DNA from: Carya illinoinensis
Taxonomy: Eukaryota; Streptophyta; Magnoliopsida; Fagales; Juglandaceae
NCBI RefSeq assembly: GCF_018687715.1
Contig: NC_056753.1
Coordinates: forward strand, 10,219,001-10,283,000
Direction of reading: 5' to 3'
Length of the DNA: 64,000 nt
Shown here: positions 21,366-33,319 of the stretch, in pieces
Layout of the letters: each line of letters begins with the position of its first letter
How positions within the stretch are numbered: the stretch's first letter is position 1
The notes under the pieces: generated by a model
What the model was told of the DNA's origin: nothing
The model's input: only the letters and a program-made list of their open reading frames with translations
Databases searched by the model: none
Program-made: the position numbers and the translations under genes

Positions 21366-24300
21366 GAAGAGTTCGTTTGTATGAGTTTTATGCTTGTACT
21401 TTGTTTGATTCCGGTGCTTCACAATCGTTTGTGTCTTCCACGTTTGCTCGGGTGTGTAACTTGGTCACGGAACCGTTGCCGAAGGCCATGGTAGTGGCGC
21501 TACCCGATGGCGAGAGGGTGTGGTGTTCCAAAGTTGCTTTGGGATGCCCGTTAAATTTTGAGGGAAGGTTTTTGGATGCTGATCTGGTAGTGTTCAAGCT
21601 GTTGGGTTTTGATATCATCCTCGGGATGGATTGGCTATACCGATATTCTGCGACTATTAATTGCAGAAGTCGGACAGTTAGCTTTCAACTTCCGGATGGT
21701 GATTGTCTGGAATTCGCGGGGAGTAAATTGAAAGAAAAACCGATGATTATATCGGCGATACAGGCAAGAAGAGAAATTGCATGGGGAGCGGATGCATTCT
21801 TGGTCCAGATGGTGTCCACGCCGTCTGAGAAGAAGTCCTTGGCAGACATTCCAGTTGTGGAAGAGTTCCCCGATGTGTTTGTGGATGATTTGCCCGGACT
21901 ACCCCCAGTGCGAGAGATGGAGTTTGTTATAGATTTGGAACCTGGAGCGGCTCCTGTGCATAAGGCTCCTTACCGCATGGCACCGGCTGAATTGAAAGAG
22001 TTGAAGACTCAGTTACAAGAATTAGTAGAGAAGGGATTTATTCAGCCTAGTACGTCGCCGTGGGGTGCTCCAGTTTTATTTGTTAAAAAGAAAGATGGAA
22101 CTCTTCGTATGTGCATTGACTATCGGGAGTTGAACAAGGTGACCATCAAAAATAAATATCCTCTCCCGCGGATAGATGATTTATTTGACCAGCTTCAGGG
22201 AGCAGCCGTGTTCTCTAAAATTGATCTGAGGTTGGGATACTACCAGTTGAGAATCAGAGAGCAGGATGTGCCTAAAACTGCTTTCAGGTCGAGGTATGGA
22301 CACTATGAATTTAAGGTGATGCCGTTTGGGTTAGCTAATGCTCCTGCTGCTTTCATGGATTTAATGAATCGGGTGTTCCAACCTTATCTGGATTCTTTTG
22401 TGGTGGTATTTATTGATGATATACTGATTTATTCTCGAGATGTTGAAGAGCATGTGTATCATCTTAGTCTGGTACTTGAAAGATTGAGAGAACACCGGCT
22501 ATATGCCAAGCTTAGCAAGTGTGAGTTCTGGTTGGAAGAAGTTAAATTTCTCGGGCATGTAATTTCCAGGGGCGGGGTGGCAGTTGATCCTAGTAAAATA
22601 GAAGCCATTTTGTCATGGCCACGCCCGACTACAGTACGGGAGATCAGGAGTTTCTTGGGGCTCGCCGGTTATTATCGAAGATTTGTTGAAGGTTTTGCTC
22701 GCCTATCCGGACCTCTCACAGCCTTGACTCGGAAGAATATAGAATTTATATGGTCAGATAAATGTGAGAGAAGCTTCCAGGAATTAAAGAACAGGTTGAC
22801 GACGGCACCAGTGTTAGCACTCCCTGAACCGCATAAGCCTTTCGTAGTCTTCAGCGATGCGTCCAAGTTTGGGTTGGGTTGTGTCCTTATGCAGGAAGGA
22901 CGGGTTGTAGCCTATGCATCTCGTCAGCTTAAGGACCATGAAAAGAATTACCCGACGCACGATCTGGAATTGGCTGCGATTGTTTTTGCACTCAAGATCT
23001 GGCGGCATTTCTTGTATGGGGAAGCTTGTGAGGTATTTACTGACCATAAGAGTTTGAAGCATTTGTTTTCCCAGAAAAATTTGAATATGAGGCAAAGGCG
23101 GTGGCTGGAGCTAATCAGTGACTATCAGTGTGAGATCAAGTACCATCCAGGAAAGGCTAATATAGTTGCTGATGCTTTGAGCCGGAAGTCACATTTGGAA
23201 GACGAAGCTGAGCCGTCGGAAGTGGATTCGTTACTTTGTGGGATGAGAAGGCTCCTACTAGAGAGTTCGCAGCAAGTGGAGATTTTATCATCAGTTCTTG
23301 ATATTCGGGTAACCGATTTTGAAGAATTGAAAGCTCTCCAAAGAAAGGATTCGAAGCTGCTGAACATCAGGAAAAGAGTTCGAAAGTCTCGAGGGCCGTT
23401 GCACTATAGCTTGGATAGTAATGGGATATTACGGTTCCGAGATCGCAGAGTGGTTCCAAAGGACTCAGATTTCAAAGAGCGGATCATGGCGGAAGCTCAT
23501 GCGGCCCCTTATTCTGTTCATCCCGGCAGTACAAAAATGTATCGGGACTTGAAGAAGAATTACTGGTGGGATGGAATGAAGAAGGACATCGCCTTACATG
23601 TTGAAAAATGCCACACATGCCGACAGGTAAAGGCCGAACATCAGAGACCTGCAGGTGTGCTCCAACCCCTCCCTATTCCTGAGTGGAAATGGGATGACAT
23701 CACGATGGATTTTGTTGTGGGTATGCCGAGAACGCCTAGTGGGAAGAATTCTGTTTGGGTGATTGTGGACCGGTTGACGAAGAGTGCTCATTTTCTGCCT
23801 GTTAATAACACCGACTCTTTGGGTAAGTTAACCCGTTTGTATGTCAAGGAGATAGTGCGGCTACACGGCATACCAAAGAGTATAGTGTCGGATCGGGACC
23901 CGAGGTTCACATCGCAGTTCTGGAAGAGTTTACAGGCAGCTTTGGGTACTAAATTGAAGTTCAGTACTGCTTATCACCCGCAGACAGACGGCCAGTCAGA
24001 ACGCACCATTCAGACTTTGGAAGACATGCTGCGAGCGTGTGTCATGGAATTCCAAGGGAGTTGGGAAAACCATTTGCCGCTCATTGAGTTTGCCTACAAT
24101 AACAGCTTCCATGCGACCATTCAGATGGCTCCCTACGAAGCTCTTTATGGGAGAAAGTGCAGGTCGCCCTTGTGTTGGGATGAAGTTGGGGAGAGTAGGG
24201 TAATTGGACCCGAACTAATTCAAGAGATGCAAAGCCAAGTCCGGATCATCAGAGATAAAATGGCGGCAGCTCAGAGTCGCCAGAAAAGCTACGCTGATAC

Positions 24301-24748
24301 CAGGAGGAGAGAATTGTCATTTGAAGTTGGTGATTGGGTTTATCTTAAAGTCTCTCCCATGAGAGGTGTCAAGCGTTTTGGTAAGAAGAGGAAGCTAGAT
24401 CCGAGGTATGTCGGCCCTTTTCAGATTCTGGAGAGAGTAGGGTCCGTCGCCTACAGAGTTGCTTTGCCAGATTATTTTGGGGATGTTCATGATGTCTTCC
24501 ACATATCATCCCTAAAGAAGAGCTTTGGACAGCAAGAGCCACGCTTCGTCGACCCAGCAAGTATTCAGTTACAACCGGATCTCACTTATGAAGTTGTTCC
24601 GTCGCAGATTTTGGATTGGAAGGAACAACAATTGAGGTCCAAGACGATACCGTTGGTTAAAGTGGCTTGGGGAGATCCGCTAGCACAAGACTTCTCTTGG
24701 GAGCGAGTGGCGGACATGAGGGAGCATTATCCATATTTGTTTGAATGA
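21366..24748 (+). CDS. pol: Retrotransposon Pol (protease, reverse transcriptase, RNase H, integrase, chromodomain-like end)
   Basis: One open frame, also readable from an upstream ATG at 21335. Domains in order: aspartic protease ([11 protein letters not shown]); linker [15 protein letters not shown]; reverse transcriptase ([28 protein letters not shown], and the catalytic FIDDILIYS near 22.41 kb); RNase H ([15 protein letters not shown].. and [11 protein letters not shown]); integrase with an HHCC finger ([23 protein letters not shown]), core [23 protein letters not shown] and [20 protein letters not shown]; then [10 protein letters not shown] and a chromodomain-like end ([43 protein letters not shown]). 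No stop or frameshift is seen. Chromodomains steer integration toward modified histones. In a spliced gag-pol mRNA the polyprotein would be about 1541 residues. Confidence 0.95.
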
Positions 24749-24849
24749 TGAAGGTATGTATTTTAATCTTGGTCTCAGTTGGTTCATGTGTGTTTGTGTG
24801 GCTTGGTTTAAGTTGGTGGTGATCTTGCAATTTCGAGGACGAAATTGTT

Positions 24850-24865
24850 TTTAAGGAGGGGAGGA
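24850..24865 (+). promoter_or_regulatory. Polypurine tract
   Basis: TTTAAGGAGGGGAGGA directly abuts the TGTGATG start of the 3' LTR, the expected site for priming plus-strand DNA synthesis. Confidence 0.85.
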
Positions 24866-27191
24866 TGTGATGACCCGTTTTTGAGTGTATTTTCGCTGAA
24901 ATAATTGTTTTTATTTTAATTAATATATTAGCTATTTATTTTAATTTATTTGCGTTTTTAAAGTTAGTTTTTAATTTAATTTATTTTATTTGATGTTGTG
25001 TTTTATTTAGTTGTTTTGCGGTTTTTTAATCTTTTTGGCGGGTTAGTTTTGCTTTCCGGAATGAGGTTTGGACCTCATCTTTTCCCTACATCTTTTTCCT
25101 TTTTCCTCTCTTTTTTCTTTTTCTTTTTCCTTTTTTTTTTCTTTTTTCTTCTTTTTTTCTTTTTTCTTCTTCTTTCTTTTTTTTCTTTTCTTTTCTTTTT
25201 TTTCCCTCCCTTTCTCTCTCCCCGACCGGCTCCCCCTCCCCCCCCGTGCTCTCTCTCTCTTCCCTCCCTCTCCCGCGTCGTCTCTCTCTCTCCTCCGGCC
25301 CAGCGCCGTCCGGCCACCTCCCGACCTCCCACCGGTCCCATTTTCTCCCCCTCCCTCCGGTGCACCTCCCCACCGAAAACCACCCCCAACCGGCCGGCCA
25401 TTTGGCCGGAAAAAGCTTCCAAAGGGCGCATGGATTTCACTCCGATCCGCCTCCGTCGCTCCACCTCCGGCCACCATTTCTTCACCACTTCATCACCGAC
25501 CTCTTGCCGTCCTAACCCACCCATTTCCGGCCTCCATCGACCACCGGAGCAGCTCCCACGAGCTTGTTTTCCGATTTGCCATTTTCGGCCATTTCCGGCC
25601 ATTCCGCCGCCACCCACGGCCGTCCGTCACTTCCTATAGCTTCACAACCACCTCTAGACCATACCCTATCAATCTCGTGTCCTAGTTTGTCCCCGTTCAA
25701 AAGTGGGTTTCTCGGACCCACGGCCACAGTGAATTTTCACTGTGACGTTGCTGTTTTTCCGCCGTTTGCAACGCCGTGAGCTTTCTAAAAATACCGTATA
25801 GCGCTGTAAGTATTTTCCAAACCCTATTTTCAGATTTTAATATATATTGCTCATTCAATTGATTTATTTATTTAATTATTTATTTAATTGTTTGTTGTTG
25901 GTTGTTGATTCCGGACTGAGTCCGAGGAGTTTCGGGGGTCGGATGGATTGAGGACGGAGTGTTTGTTTGGTTGGTTGTTATTGGTTGTTTCGATTGGGCC
26001 GTGTGGTGTGCGTTGCATTTTATTTGTGTGCGTTGCATATCGCGTGCATGTGCATCATGTTTATCGGCGTTTTGGCGTTTGGGTGCGTGTGTCTCACGAG
26101 CCCAAGCCGTGATGGGTTATTATCACGGTGGAGCTCCTCTGGTCACTCGGGAGCGGTCAATACTGAGTGACATCCCCTGAGTAGTCGTCTGGGCGCTGAC
26201 GATGTTCGGTACTAGAGGATGGGTCTAGCCCGGTACGTGCGGAGCACGAGTCTAGGCATCGCTCTATTCACCGATTCTGAGGCCCTGCGCGATGACGGAG
26301 TAGTATTAGAGGATGGGTCTAGCCCGGTACGTGCTGAGCACGAGTCTAGGCATCGCTCTACTCACTGACTCCGGGAGCGAAAATTAGAGGATGGGTCTAG
26401 CCCGGTACGTGCGGAGCACGAGTCTAGGCATCGCTCTATTCACCGATCCCGTGGCCCTTCGCTGGCGAGGGCTAGAGGATGGCCCGGCCCGGTACGTGCA
26501 TGGCACGAGTCTGGGCATCGCTCGTTTAGGTGTCGCACGCGTAGCCATTCTCTACGGTGTGGCACTGAGCCAGGGTGTGCGGATGATCCCTAGGGGAGAT
26601 CATGGTGCATACGGAGCGGGTTGTGGTATGGTTTTTCAGTTATGATCCATTTTCTGGGAAAATGGTGGTTTGGGCCATTATCGGGGATAATGGCGAGGTT
26701 TGGCTTTATGGAGGTTGGTGGGCCTTATGGGTTTTGGCGTGCGTGGTAAAATATATGTGTTGCGGGGTGTGTGTTTGTTTGATCTTGCTTTCTTGTTGTT
26801 TGGGTTATATGTATTTTCATCTGGTAGTGTTTGGGTCATACTTACCTGCGGAACCTTTCTTGGTTCCGTAGCTTTTGGTGCAGAGTTCGAGGAAGAGGAG
26901 GAGGAGGCTGAGCCCGAGGATGCGGCTCCGCCGGGTTGCTGATGCTGTACTTTATCTGTATTGGTGTTTTTGTAATATTTTATTTAAGTATGTTTTAAAC
27001 AGTTTGTATTACATTAAGAAAAAAAAAATTCTGGTACTTAATTATTGACTTGCTTTCCGCTGCGTTTGTCTTGTGCACTTTGTCGCTCTTGCACACACTT
27101 GGCACATGTCGTTAGGATGGTGGTCCGGGTTGTCACCATCCGGACGTCTCGATTTCCCCGTGTTTGGGCGTGGGGATTTGGGGGCGTCACA
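24866..27191 (+). repeat. 3' LTR
   Basis: Near-identical to the 5' LTR, 12 bp shorter overall, chiefly through changes in the polypyrimidine tract and a CT run. It carries the same tandem array (26213-26530) and the same acidic short frame (ending at 26942). It runs straight into the interrupted CACTA gene. Confidence 0.95.
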
Positions 27192-27989
27192 AAATTTATG
27201 ATACGGGTCGCTCGTGGCATTCCTATCGACTTGGTGGGGTATATATTTGATAGGATTCGATCAGAATCTCGGTACATTTCGATGGATATACTACCATTCG
27301 GAGTCCTGATCACCCGATATCTACTATGTGCTGGTGTTGTGCCAGATGTTGCTGAGCGTAAACGGGAGCCGATGGGACCGATAAACAACACCACCCTCTC
27401 ACGTAGCACGGGACACTCGAGACTGCGTTTTCGTGCACATGTTCCAGAACCAGTTGATCCTCACAGAGATGCACAGCCGGTAGATCATGGAGTCTCAGCT
27501 GCAGCTGCAGAGACATCTACACGGGCCGATGCATCAGTCCACAGTGTTACTCATGAGGAGATGGCTGACATAGTGCGTGCAGCGATCAACGAGCAGACAT
27601 CAACAGTGATCGATGCAGTGCGTATGGAGATCCATTCTACTGTGTCTGAGCTTCGTACAGAGTTTGCTGCCATGTCTGCGACTCAGGTCACCATCAGTAC
27701 TCGACTGACACAAATAGAGGAACGTATAGCTGCAGTCGAGGAAGTGTGCAAAGACTTGGGGTCTTAATTACTTTATGATATATTTTATTTATTTATTTCC
27801 TGTTTTTTGTATGGACAATATTTTGTATTTTGTAAATTCAGTATTTAAGTATGAAATAGTATTGTTTTATATTTTCTAAACTAATTCTTAATTTAGATTA
27901 TTCATATTATTTAATTAACCAATTTTTTATAATTACTAGTTAATCTAAATATAATTTGGCAAAAAACTTAAAAAATTAAAACCCTGTCA

Positions 27990-28328
27990 CCGTTCGACCG
28001 ATTCAAATAACGTTTGAACGGTGAATATGCATCATTCGAACGGTTAATCAATTTTCTTCCAAAATAATTTTGCCTATCGCGCCAATATTACGTTCAAACG
28101 GTAAAAATTAAACGTTCGAAGTGTTAATCATTAACGGTCGAACGGTTAACTTATTTGGGACAAAAAATTTCGTCCCTAAGAATACCGTTCGAACGTGTTC
28201 GAACGGTCTGGCATAACCGTCGTCATTTTGGAACGAAATTCAAATTTCATTCCAAAATTTCACTTTTGGGACGATTTCCAATTCGTCCCAAAGTAATTTT
28301 GTCTCAAAAAATGTTTTTTGTTGTAGTG
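27990..28328 (-). repeat. Right subterminal motifs and terminal inverted repeat of the CACTA element
   Basis: About nine CGTTCGAACG-type motifs, including two perfect ones close together around 28185-28210, lie between the end of the third gene and the TIR. GGGACGA/TCGTCCC hairpin elements fill 28150-28300 and the inverse of CACTACAACAAAAAACA ends at 28328, followed by the TAT duplication. Confidence 0.85.
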
Positions 28329-28331
28329 TAT

Positions 28332-30118
28332 AAATCCATGCTCGAGCAGTAGCTATAAGGTAGTCAAGAGGAGAGGAAAATATATGGTATAAGTCAATCG
28401 AGGGGACCAATAGAAAGAATTAATCGTTTTGATCCACAATATTCCAACCCCACCCTAATTCCATCGAAAATCTTAGTTATATAGAGTACATGACTAGAAG
28501 CTAGCTAGTTCCAAAATAGTTCACCCACCGACCAACTAAGATATGACTATGTTTAGATGTTGATGTAATTTTATATAATTTATAAATAATAGTGAAAAAA
28601 TAATAAAAAAATAGTAAATAATTTGCAAATAATAATAAACTATTTGTGAATAGTAATGAATAATAATAAAGCAGTGTTAATATTAAAACTTATTACTTTA
28701 ACTCTATAACTATAAGTGTTAAGCTAAAAACCATATTATCCAACTCAATTTCAAACATGCACTTAGCATCTATTAATAAATTATTCATCATGAATTAGAT
28801 TAGAGTGCATGTATCACTCTAGCTTTATCTTAAAGTTTTATGATCATTCTAATGATACCCCACTGATATGTTACTTATCATGAGTTAGATTTCTTTTTAA
28901 GATAAAGAATTACATTATTTATCTTTATTTCATTAATCTTATCAAAATGATATTCAATTTTAAAGTCATTTTATAAGGTGGGTAAACTTAGTACACATTT
29001 GAACCATTTGAATCTATCATAATATACATTCAAATGCATATACAGCCACAACCGCTAATTTCTAAGAAACGTGTTCGAAATGCACGTAGGTTTCAATATT
29101 GTGTATGTAATATGTATAGGATAAATCTATTATGCTGCCTCATTGTTACTACTCTAGTTGATAGCTCGTCCTTTTTTTTTTTAACTTAATAATTAAGGAA
29201 TTGATTTTAAATATATTAGTATATTTTTTTAAAAATATTTAAATATATTAAAAAAATATGAAAAAAAAATTTCAAAATGTACTAGTAGTAACAATAAACG
29301 GTGATACTAAGTGGCAGAATGGCAACGCTCAGGATAAATCTCATTGAATTGAAATTGTTGAGAGTTTTTATCGGTACGTGAAGATACTTTGAAATTATAT
29401 CTTTGACTATGGGTAGTGTTACTATGTTCAAATTTGTCCAATATTTGATATGCCCTTAATATTGTAAATTGCAATTTTCTTAACTTTTTATTTTAAATAT
29501 TTTTAAAATATAAATAAAAAACTAATATACTAATAATCATTTCCTTAATTATTAAATAAAAATAAATATAAAAAAATAAAATAAAATATATAAACAATCA
29601 AATTGTGGAAGCAAATTTAAGGGGCATAGTATCATTTTCCCTTTGACTATTAAGATATCACTTAATAATTCTTGATATAATATTAAAAGCTATAAAATAT
29701 TAAAATTTAGTGTTATATATATTTATAGTTTTTTTTTTTATAAATTAAAATCAGTATTTTTTTAATTTTAATTTTTGATTTTATATTTTTTAAAATATTA
29801 TTTACTAACGTTAGTATGTATTATTATATAAATAAAAATTATAATTATAAATAGTAATTTTTGAAATATTAAGTGGTGACACTGCATCTACCATAAAAGA
29901 AAAAGGCAATAATGGCAGCTATATCATAAGTGGGCCAGTTTGGGTGGTGGAGTATTTTTAGCATATTTCATTATTATTTATTAATTTATCATTATTTATT
30001 CATTATTTTTTATTACTATTCAATATTTTATACTTATTTTTTTATCATGTTTTTCTACTATTTATAAAATATTTGAGATCATCTATGTACTCAAACGTAA
30101 CCTAAATCACCTCAACAT
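28332..30118. other. AT-rich intergenic DNA with two MITE-like segments
   Basis: No gene seen. The segments 28548-28690 (TTTAGATGTTGATGTAATTT..AATAGTGAAAAAATAATA) and 29945-30115 (inverse orientation, ending ACTATTTATAAAATATTTGA..TACTCAAACGTAACC) look like diverged copies of one short element, related to the MITE candidate at 63.2-63.5 kb. Confidence 0.4.
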
Positions 30119-30415
30119 GTTAGAGGACATGAGTCAAACTACTAGTTATATTGCAAAGGCAGCTACATGTCATTAATTATCCTTCTACATTTTAATGTTC
30201 TCTTTTTTTTTTTCTTTTTTAATTTCTTTTACATTTTACCAGCTAGTAGTAGGACAGCTAGATAAATTCTATTAGTTGGTTATGATTCATATCAGTACAT
30301 ATACCATTCCTTTGCTGCAAATGTAAATACACGAAAAGGTAATACACCTGAGGAAAAGTTTTCTTCTCCATCGACCTTGCTCTTTGTTTTTCTTATTGTT
30401 TTTACTTTCCTTACA
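30119..30415 (+). repeat. 5' LTR of the Copia element
   Basis: About 297 bp, beginning TGTTAGAGGACAT and ending TTTCCTTACA, placed by its terminal TG..CA and by the primer site starting at 30416. No second LTR remains to confirm it. Confidence 0.65.
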
Positions 30416-30430
30416 TGGTATCACAGAGCC
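30416..30430 (+). promoter_or_regulatory. Primer binding site (Met-tRNA)
   Basis: TGGTATCACAGAGCC directly follows the LTR end and matches the initiator Met-tRNA complement with one extra base. Confidence 0.75.
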
Positions 30431-30447
30431 ATTGAGAGCTCGTATTC

Positions 30448-31551
30448 ATGGAGAACCTTGACTTGTCTTCCCCACCAACTCCCCCCAAATCTCACTCAGA
30501 CCTTGACACAAACACTTTGAACTGATACTCAAATCTTAGCGACCCAGCCAACCCCTTCTGCCTTGACCATGGAGACAGCCCTACCATCACCCTTGTTTCC
30601 GAACTGCTCACCACAAATAAGTATGAAACTTGGTCTCGTGCCATGCGCAGGGCTCTCCGTGCGAAAAACAAACTTGGGTTCATCACCAGCTCTCTTCTGA
30701 AACCAACTGACCCATCCGACCCTTTACTTGAACCATGAGAGCATTGCAACGACATGATTGTCTCATGGATTCAGAACTCAGTCAGCCCTTCTATTAAATC
30801 TAGCATTGTGTTTGTGGATGTCGTCCAGGAAATGTGGCTGGACTTTCAAGACCGATTTTCCCAGCAAAATGGCCCTAGGATCTTTCAACTCCAGAAAGCT
30901 CTCGCAGGTCTCCTTCAAGATCACGATTTGGTGAGTGTGTACTATGGAAAATTAAAAACTCTATGGGATGAGTTTTCTATTTACGAACCGTTACCTATTT
31001 GTAATTATGGCACAATGAAAGTCCTCTTGGACCGATACCAACGTAATTGTGTTATTCAATTTTTGATGAGGCTACACAAGTCTTACACCCCTATTCGTGA
31101 TCAAATCATGTTGTTGGACCCCTTACCACCTCTCACCAAAGTCTTTTCCTTTATACAACAACAGGAATGCCATCACCTTATGACCACCATCATTCCCTCT
31201 TCTGAATCCATGGCTTTAGCAACCAGAAAACCTTATCCCACCTCAAAACCCACCTCTAAATCTAACCCTCAATTGACAAGAGAAAGACCCTTTTGTACCC
31301 ATTGCAAGATCAATGACCATTCTATGGACAACTGTTTTAAGCTTGGTAATGCTAAGATTCCTATTTGTACACATTGCAATCTGTCTGGGCATACCATTGA
31401 ACAATGTTACAAGCTAAATGGATATCCTCTAGGCCACAAGTTCCACTCCAAAACTCAGACCTTTGGTGTCTTTGCTAATCAAACAACTTTTTCTATTGAT
31501 TTTGACCTGGATGGTGTCAGTGACCAAAGGGTGGGCTTAACCAAGCTGTAG
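30448..31551 (+). pseudogene. Copia gag
   Basis: The frame starts MENLDLSSPPTPPKSHSDL and reads a Copia-type gag: NPFCLDHGDSP, TTNKYETWSRAMRRAL, WIQNSVSPSI, EMWLDFQDRFSQQNG, LKTLWDEF. It ends with two zinc knuckles of the CX2CX4HX4C form (CTHCKINDHSMDNC and CTHCNLSGHTIEQC). Two in-frame stops (TGA at about 30523 and TGA after LLEP near 30738) break the N-terminal part. Confidence 0.8.
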
Positions 31552-31699
31552 TACCAGCAACTCATAACTTTGCTTCAACTAAAAGATGCTTCTATTGCTG
31601 CTACTGCTCTTAACTCAAGCATCAAGCCTCCATCCTCTTTGTTTCCACCTTCCTCATCTAAGATGTTTGGTAGTTTTTTTTTCCTATCTTCACACACTT

Positions 31700-33315
31700 A
31701 ATTTTCCCATTGGATCCTAGACACGGGTGCCATAGATCATATGGTCTGTAGCACCTCACTTTTCACGCATATCACCTCACCTATTTCATATTTAGTCACT
31801 CTTCCAAATGGCAGTTCAGCCTCTGTTACTAATATTGGTAATGTCAAATTAACTAATACAATCACTTTGAGGGATGTGTTATGCGTACCCTCTTTTTATT
31901 TCAATCTGATTTTAGCAACCAAATTGGCTGCCTCTGATAATTGTTGCTTACTATTTTTCCCCAACTATTGTTTTATTCAGGACTTACACTCTTGGACAAT
32001 GATTGGGAAGGGTGAGCTAAGGAATAGCCTCTACCACCTACTCTGCACAGCAGTCCCTCCTTCAGCTTTAGCCAATTTCCTTTCACAGAATTCTTATAAA
32101 GATATTCAAGTTTTTAACATTACTAGACCCGTTACACATATTGTCCATGGTTCTAACCTTTGGCATTATCGCCTTGGTCACTTGTCTTTGTCTCGTTTGC
32201 AAGGACTAAAGCTAAAACCAGAAAGTGTATTGAAGCTTTCCACAACTTAGTTGAAACTCAGTTTGGTGTCAAAATTCAAGTTCTAAGAAGTGATAATGGT
32301 GTTGAATTTCTAATGAAGGATTTTTTAATAAAAAGGGCATCATTCATCACAAAACTTGTGTTGAAACCCCTCAACAAAATGACATTGTTGAGAGGAAACA
32401 CCAACATTTATTAAAAGTCACACGTGCCCTGAGATTTTAGGCTGCTTTACCTTTAGAATTCTGGAATGAGTGTATTTTAACAGCCACTTACATCATTAAC
32501 AGACTTCCAACCCCACTTTTGGCAAATAAAACCCATATGAGCTTCTCTTTAATACTAAACCAGCTTATGCTCATATGAGAGTCTTTGGCTCATTGTGTTT
32601 TGTAGCCACTATTTCCAGCGGTAGGAAGAAATTTGACCCCCGAGGTCGCCAATGTATCTTCCTTGGTTATCCTTTTGGAACCAAGGGATATAAACTTTTA
32701 GATCTTCAAACTCACTCCATTTTCATATCACGAGATGTTGTCTTCCATGAGCATATTTTTCCATTCCAACAACCATCTTCCATCCCTTCTCAACCCCCTC
32801 CATCTGCTCCTATTTTCCATCCCAACTTCCCTACTCCTTGTATTTTTCCCACAAATCTTCATCCCCCAACCTTTCAATCCACCGCTGGTCCTTCACTTGA
32901 TATCTCTACTAGCTCTATTTCCCCACCTGATACCACTTCCTCATCCCTTTCCCTGAACCTTTCCACTGACACCACTCATACCCAGCCTTCAATTTCCCCC
33001 CTTCGAAGGTCCACTAGACTTAGGACAGCACCAAAATACCTACAAGATTTTCATTGCCAACAAGTATTGCTTAACTCATCTCACCAATCGGGTTCCAAGG
33101 TTCCTGCTGCTCCTCATGGTAAGCTTTTTCCTTTATCAAATTGCATCTCCTATCAAAAGTTTACCCCATCTTTTCAAGCTTTCACTTCCTCCATTTCAAT
33201 CCATTCTGAATCTACATCTTATAAGCAAGCTTTAAAAGATCCTAGTTGGTGCCAACCTATGGAAGTTGAAATTTTAGCTTTGGAACAAAACCATACCTGG
33301 AACTCCGACTACAAC
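31700..33315 (+). pseudogene. Copia pol, fragmentary (protease, integrase, start of reverse transcriptase)
   Basis: Blocks in order: the protease site WILDTGAIDHMV (31.71 kb); the pre-integrase block LWHYRLGHLSLSRLQGL (32.16 kb); then a jump, by deletion, into [28 protein letters not shown] (32.23 kb), which has lost the HHCC finger and first catalytic Asp region; the integrase tail [27 protein letters not shown] (32.58 kb); a Ser/Pro linker; and [16 protein letters not shown] to [27 protein letters not shown], the start of reverse transcriptase. It stops there. Confidence 0.8.
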
Positions 33316-33319
33316 GGTA

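Larger units (their letters stand above)
17412..27191 (+). mobile_element. Nearly intact Del/Tekay-like Ty3/gypsy LTR retrotransposon
   Basis: Two LTRs of 2338 and 2326 bp begin TGTGATGACCC and end GCGTCACA. The whole element is flanked by AAATT (17407-17411 and 27192-27196). An initiator-Met tRNA primer site follows the 5' LTR, a purine-rich tract precedes the 3' LTR, and gag and pol are fully open. Comparing the LTRs by eye gives about 14 substitutions plus length changes in the pyrimidine tract, which points to a recent insertion. The chromodomain-like pol C-terminus and very long LTRs point to the Del/Tekay chromovirus lineage. Everything needed for autonomous transposition appears present. 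Confidence 0.95.
16775..27767 (+). pseudogene. CACTA-borne 'putative plant transposon protein'-like gene, interrupted by a retrotransposon
   Basis: The frame opens MSTSRPARKRRNLGES at 16775, meets a TAG at 16886-16888, and shifts frame between about 16965 and 16990. From there it reads YIDIVAEFYRELGSASADDS..ITVQGIPVVFSRDGLAEHLGIP through HKTKVGIDRMKF, where the LTR retrotransposon cuts in (17412-27191). Removing the insert and one AAATT copy joins the frame exactly into MKFMIRVARGIPIDLVGYIF..ILPFGVLITRYLLCAGV and on to the TAA at 27765-27767. The block order resembles the plant family named 'putative plant transposon protein', often found within transposons and of unknown function. The C-terminal 70 residues are heptad-like, probably coiled coil. 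Three independent lesions make it a pseudogene; the family call is by eye. Confidence 0.65.
10395..28328. mobile_element. CACTA (CMC/EnSpm) DNA transposon, nested by an LTR retrotransposon
   Basis: The left end begins CACTACAACAAAAAACA and the right end is its exact 17-bp inverse; similarity extends to about 35 bp. The 3-bp direct repeat TAT flanks both ends (10392-10394 and 28329-28331), the target-duplication size of this superfamily. Without the inserted retrotransposon and one TSD copy the element is about 8.15 kb. It holds a TNPA-type gene (minus strand), the 3' part of a TNP2-type transposase (minus), and a third gene (plus). Many CGTTCGAACG-type motifs lie inside both ends and in the interior. 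The TNP2 catalytic domain is missing, so it is non-autonomous. Confidence 0.9.
30119..33315 (+). mobile_element. Truncated Ty1/copia retrotransposon
   Basis: A short 5' LTR (30119-30415, TGTTAGAGGACATGAG to TTACA) is followed at once by a Met-tRNA primer site. Gag, protease, a shortened integrase and the start of reverse transcriptase follow. The sequence leaves the Copia frame near 33.31 kb, so most of reverse transcriptase, RNase H and the 3' LTR are missing. Stops and an internal deletion in integrase add to the damage. Non-functional. Confidence 0.85.
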
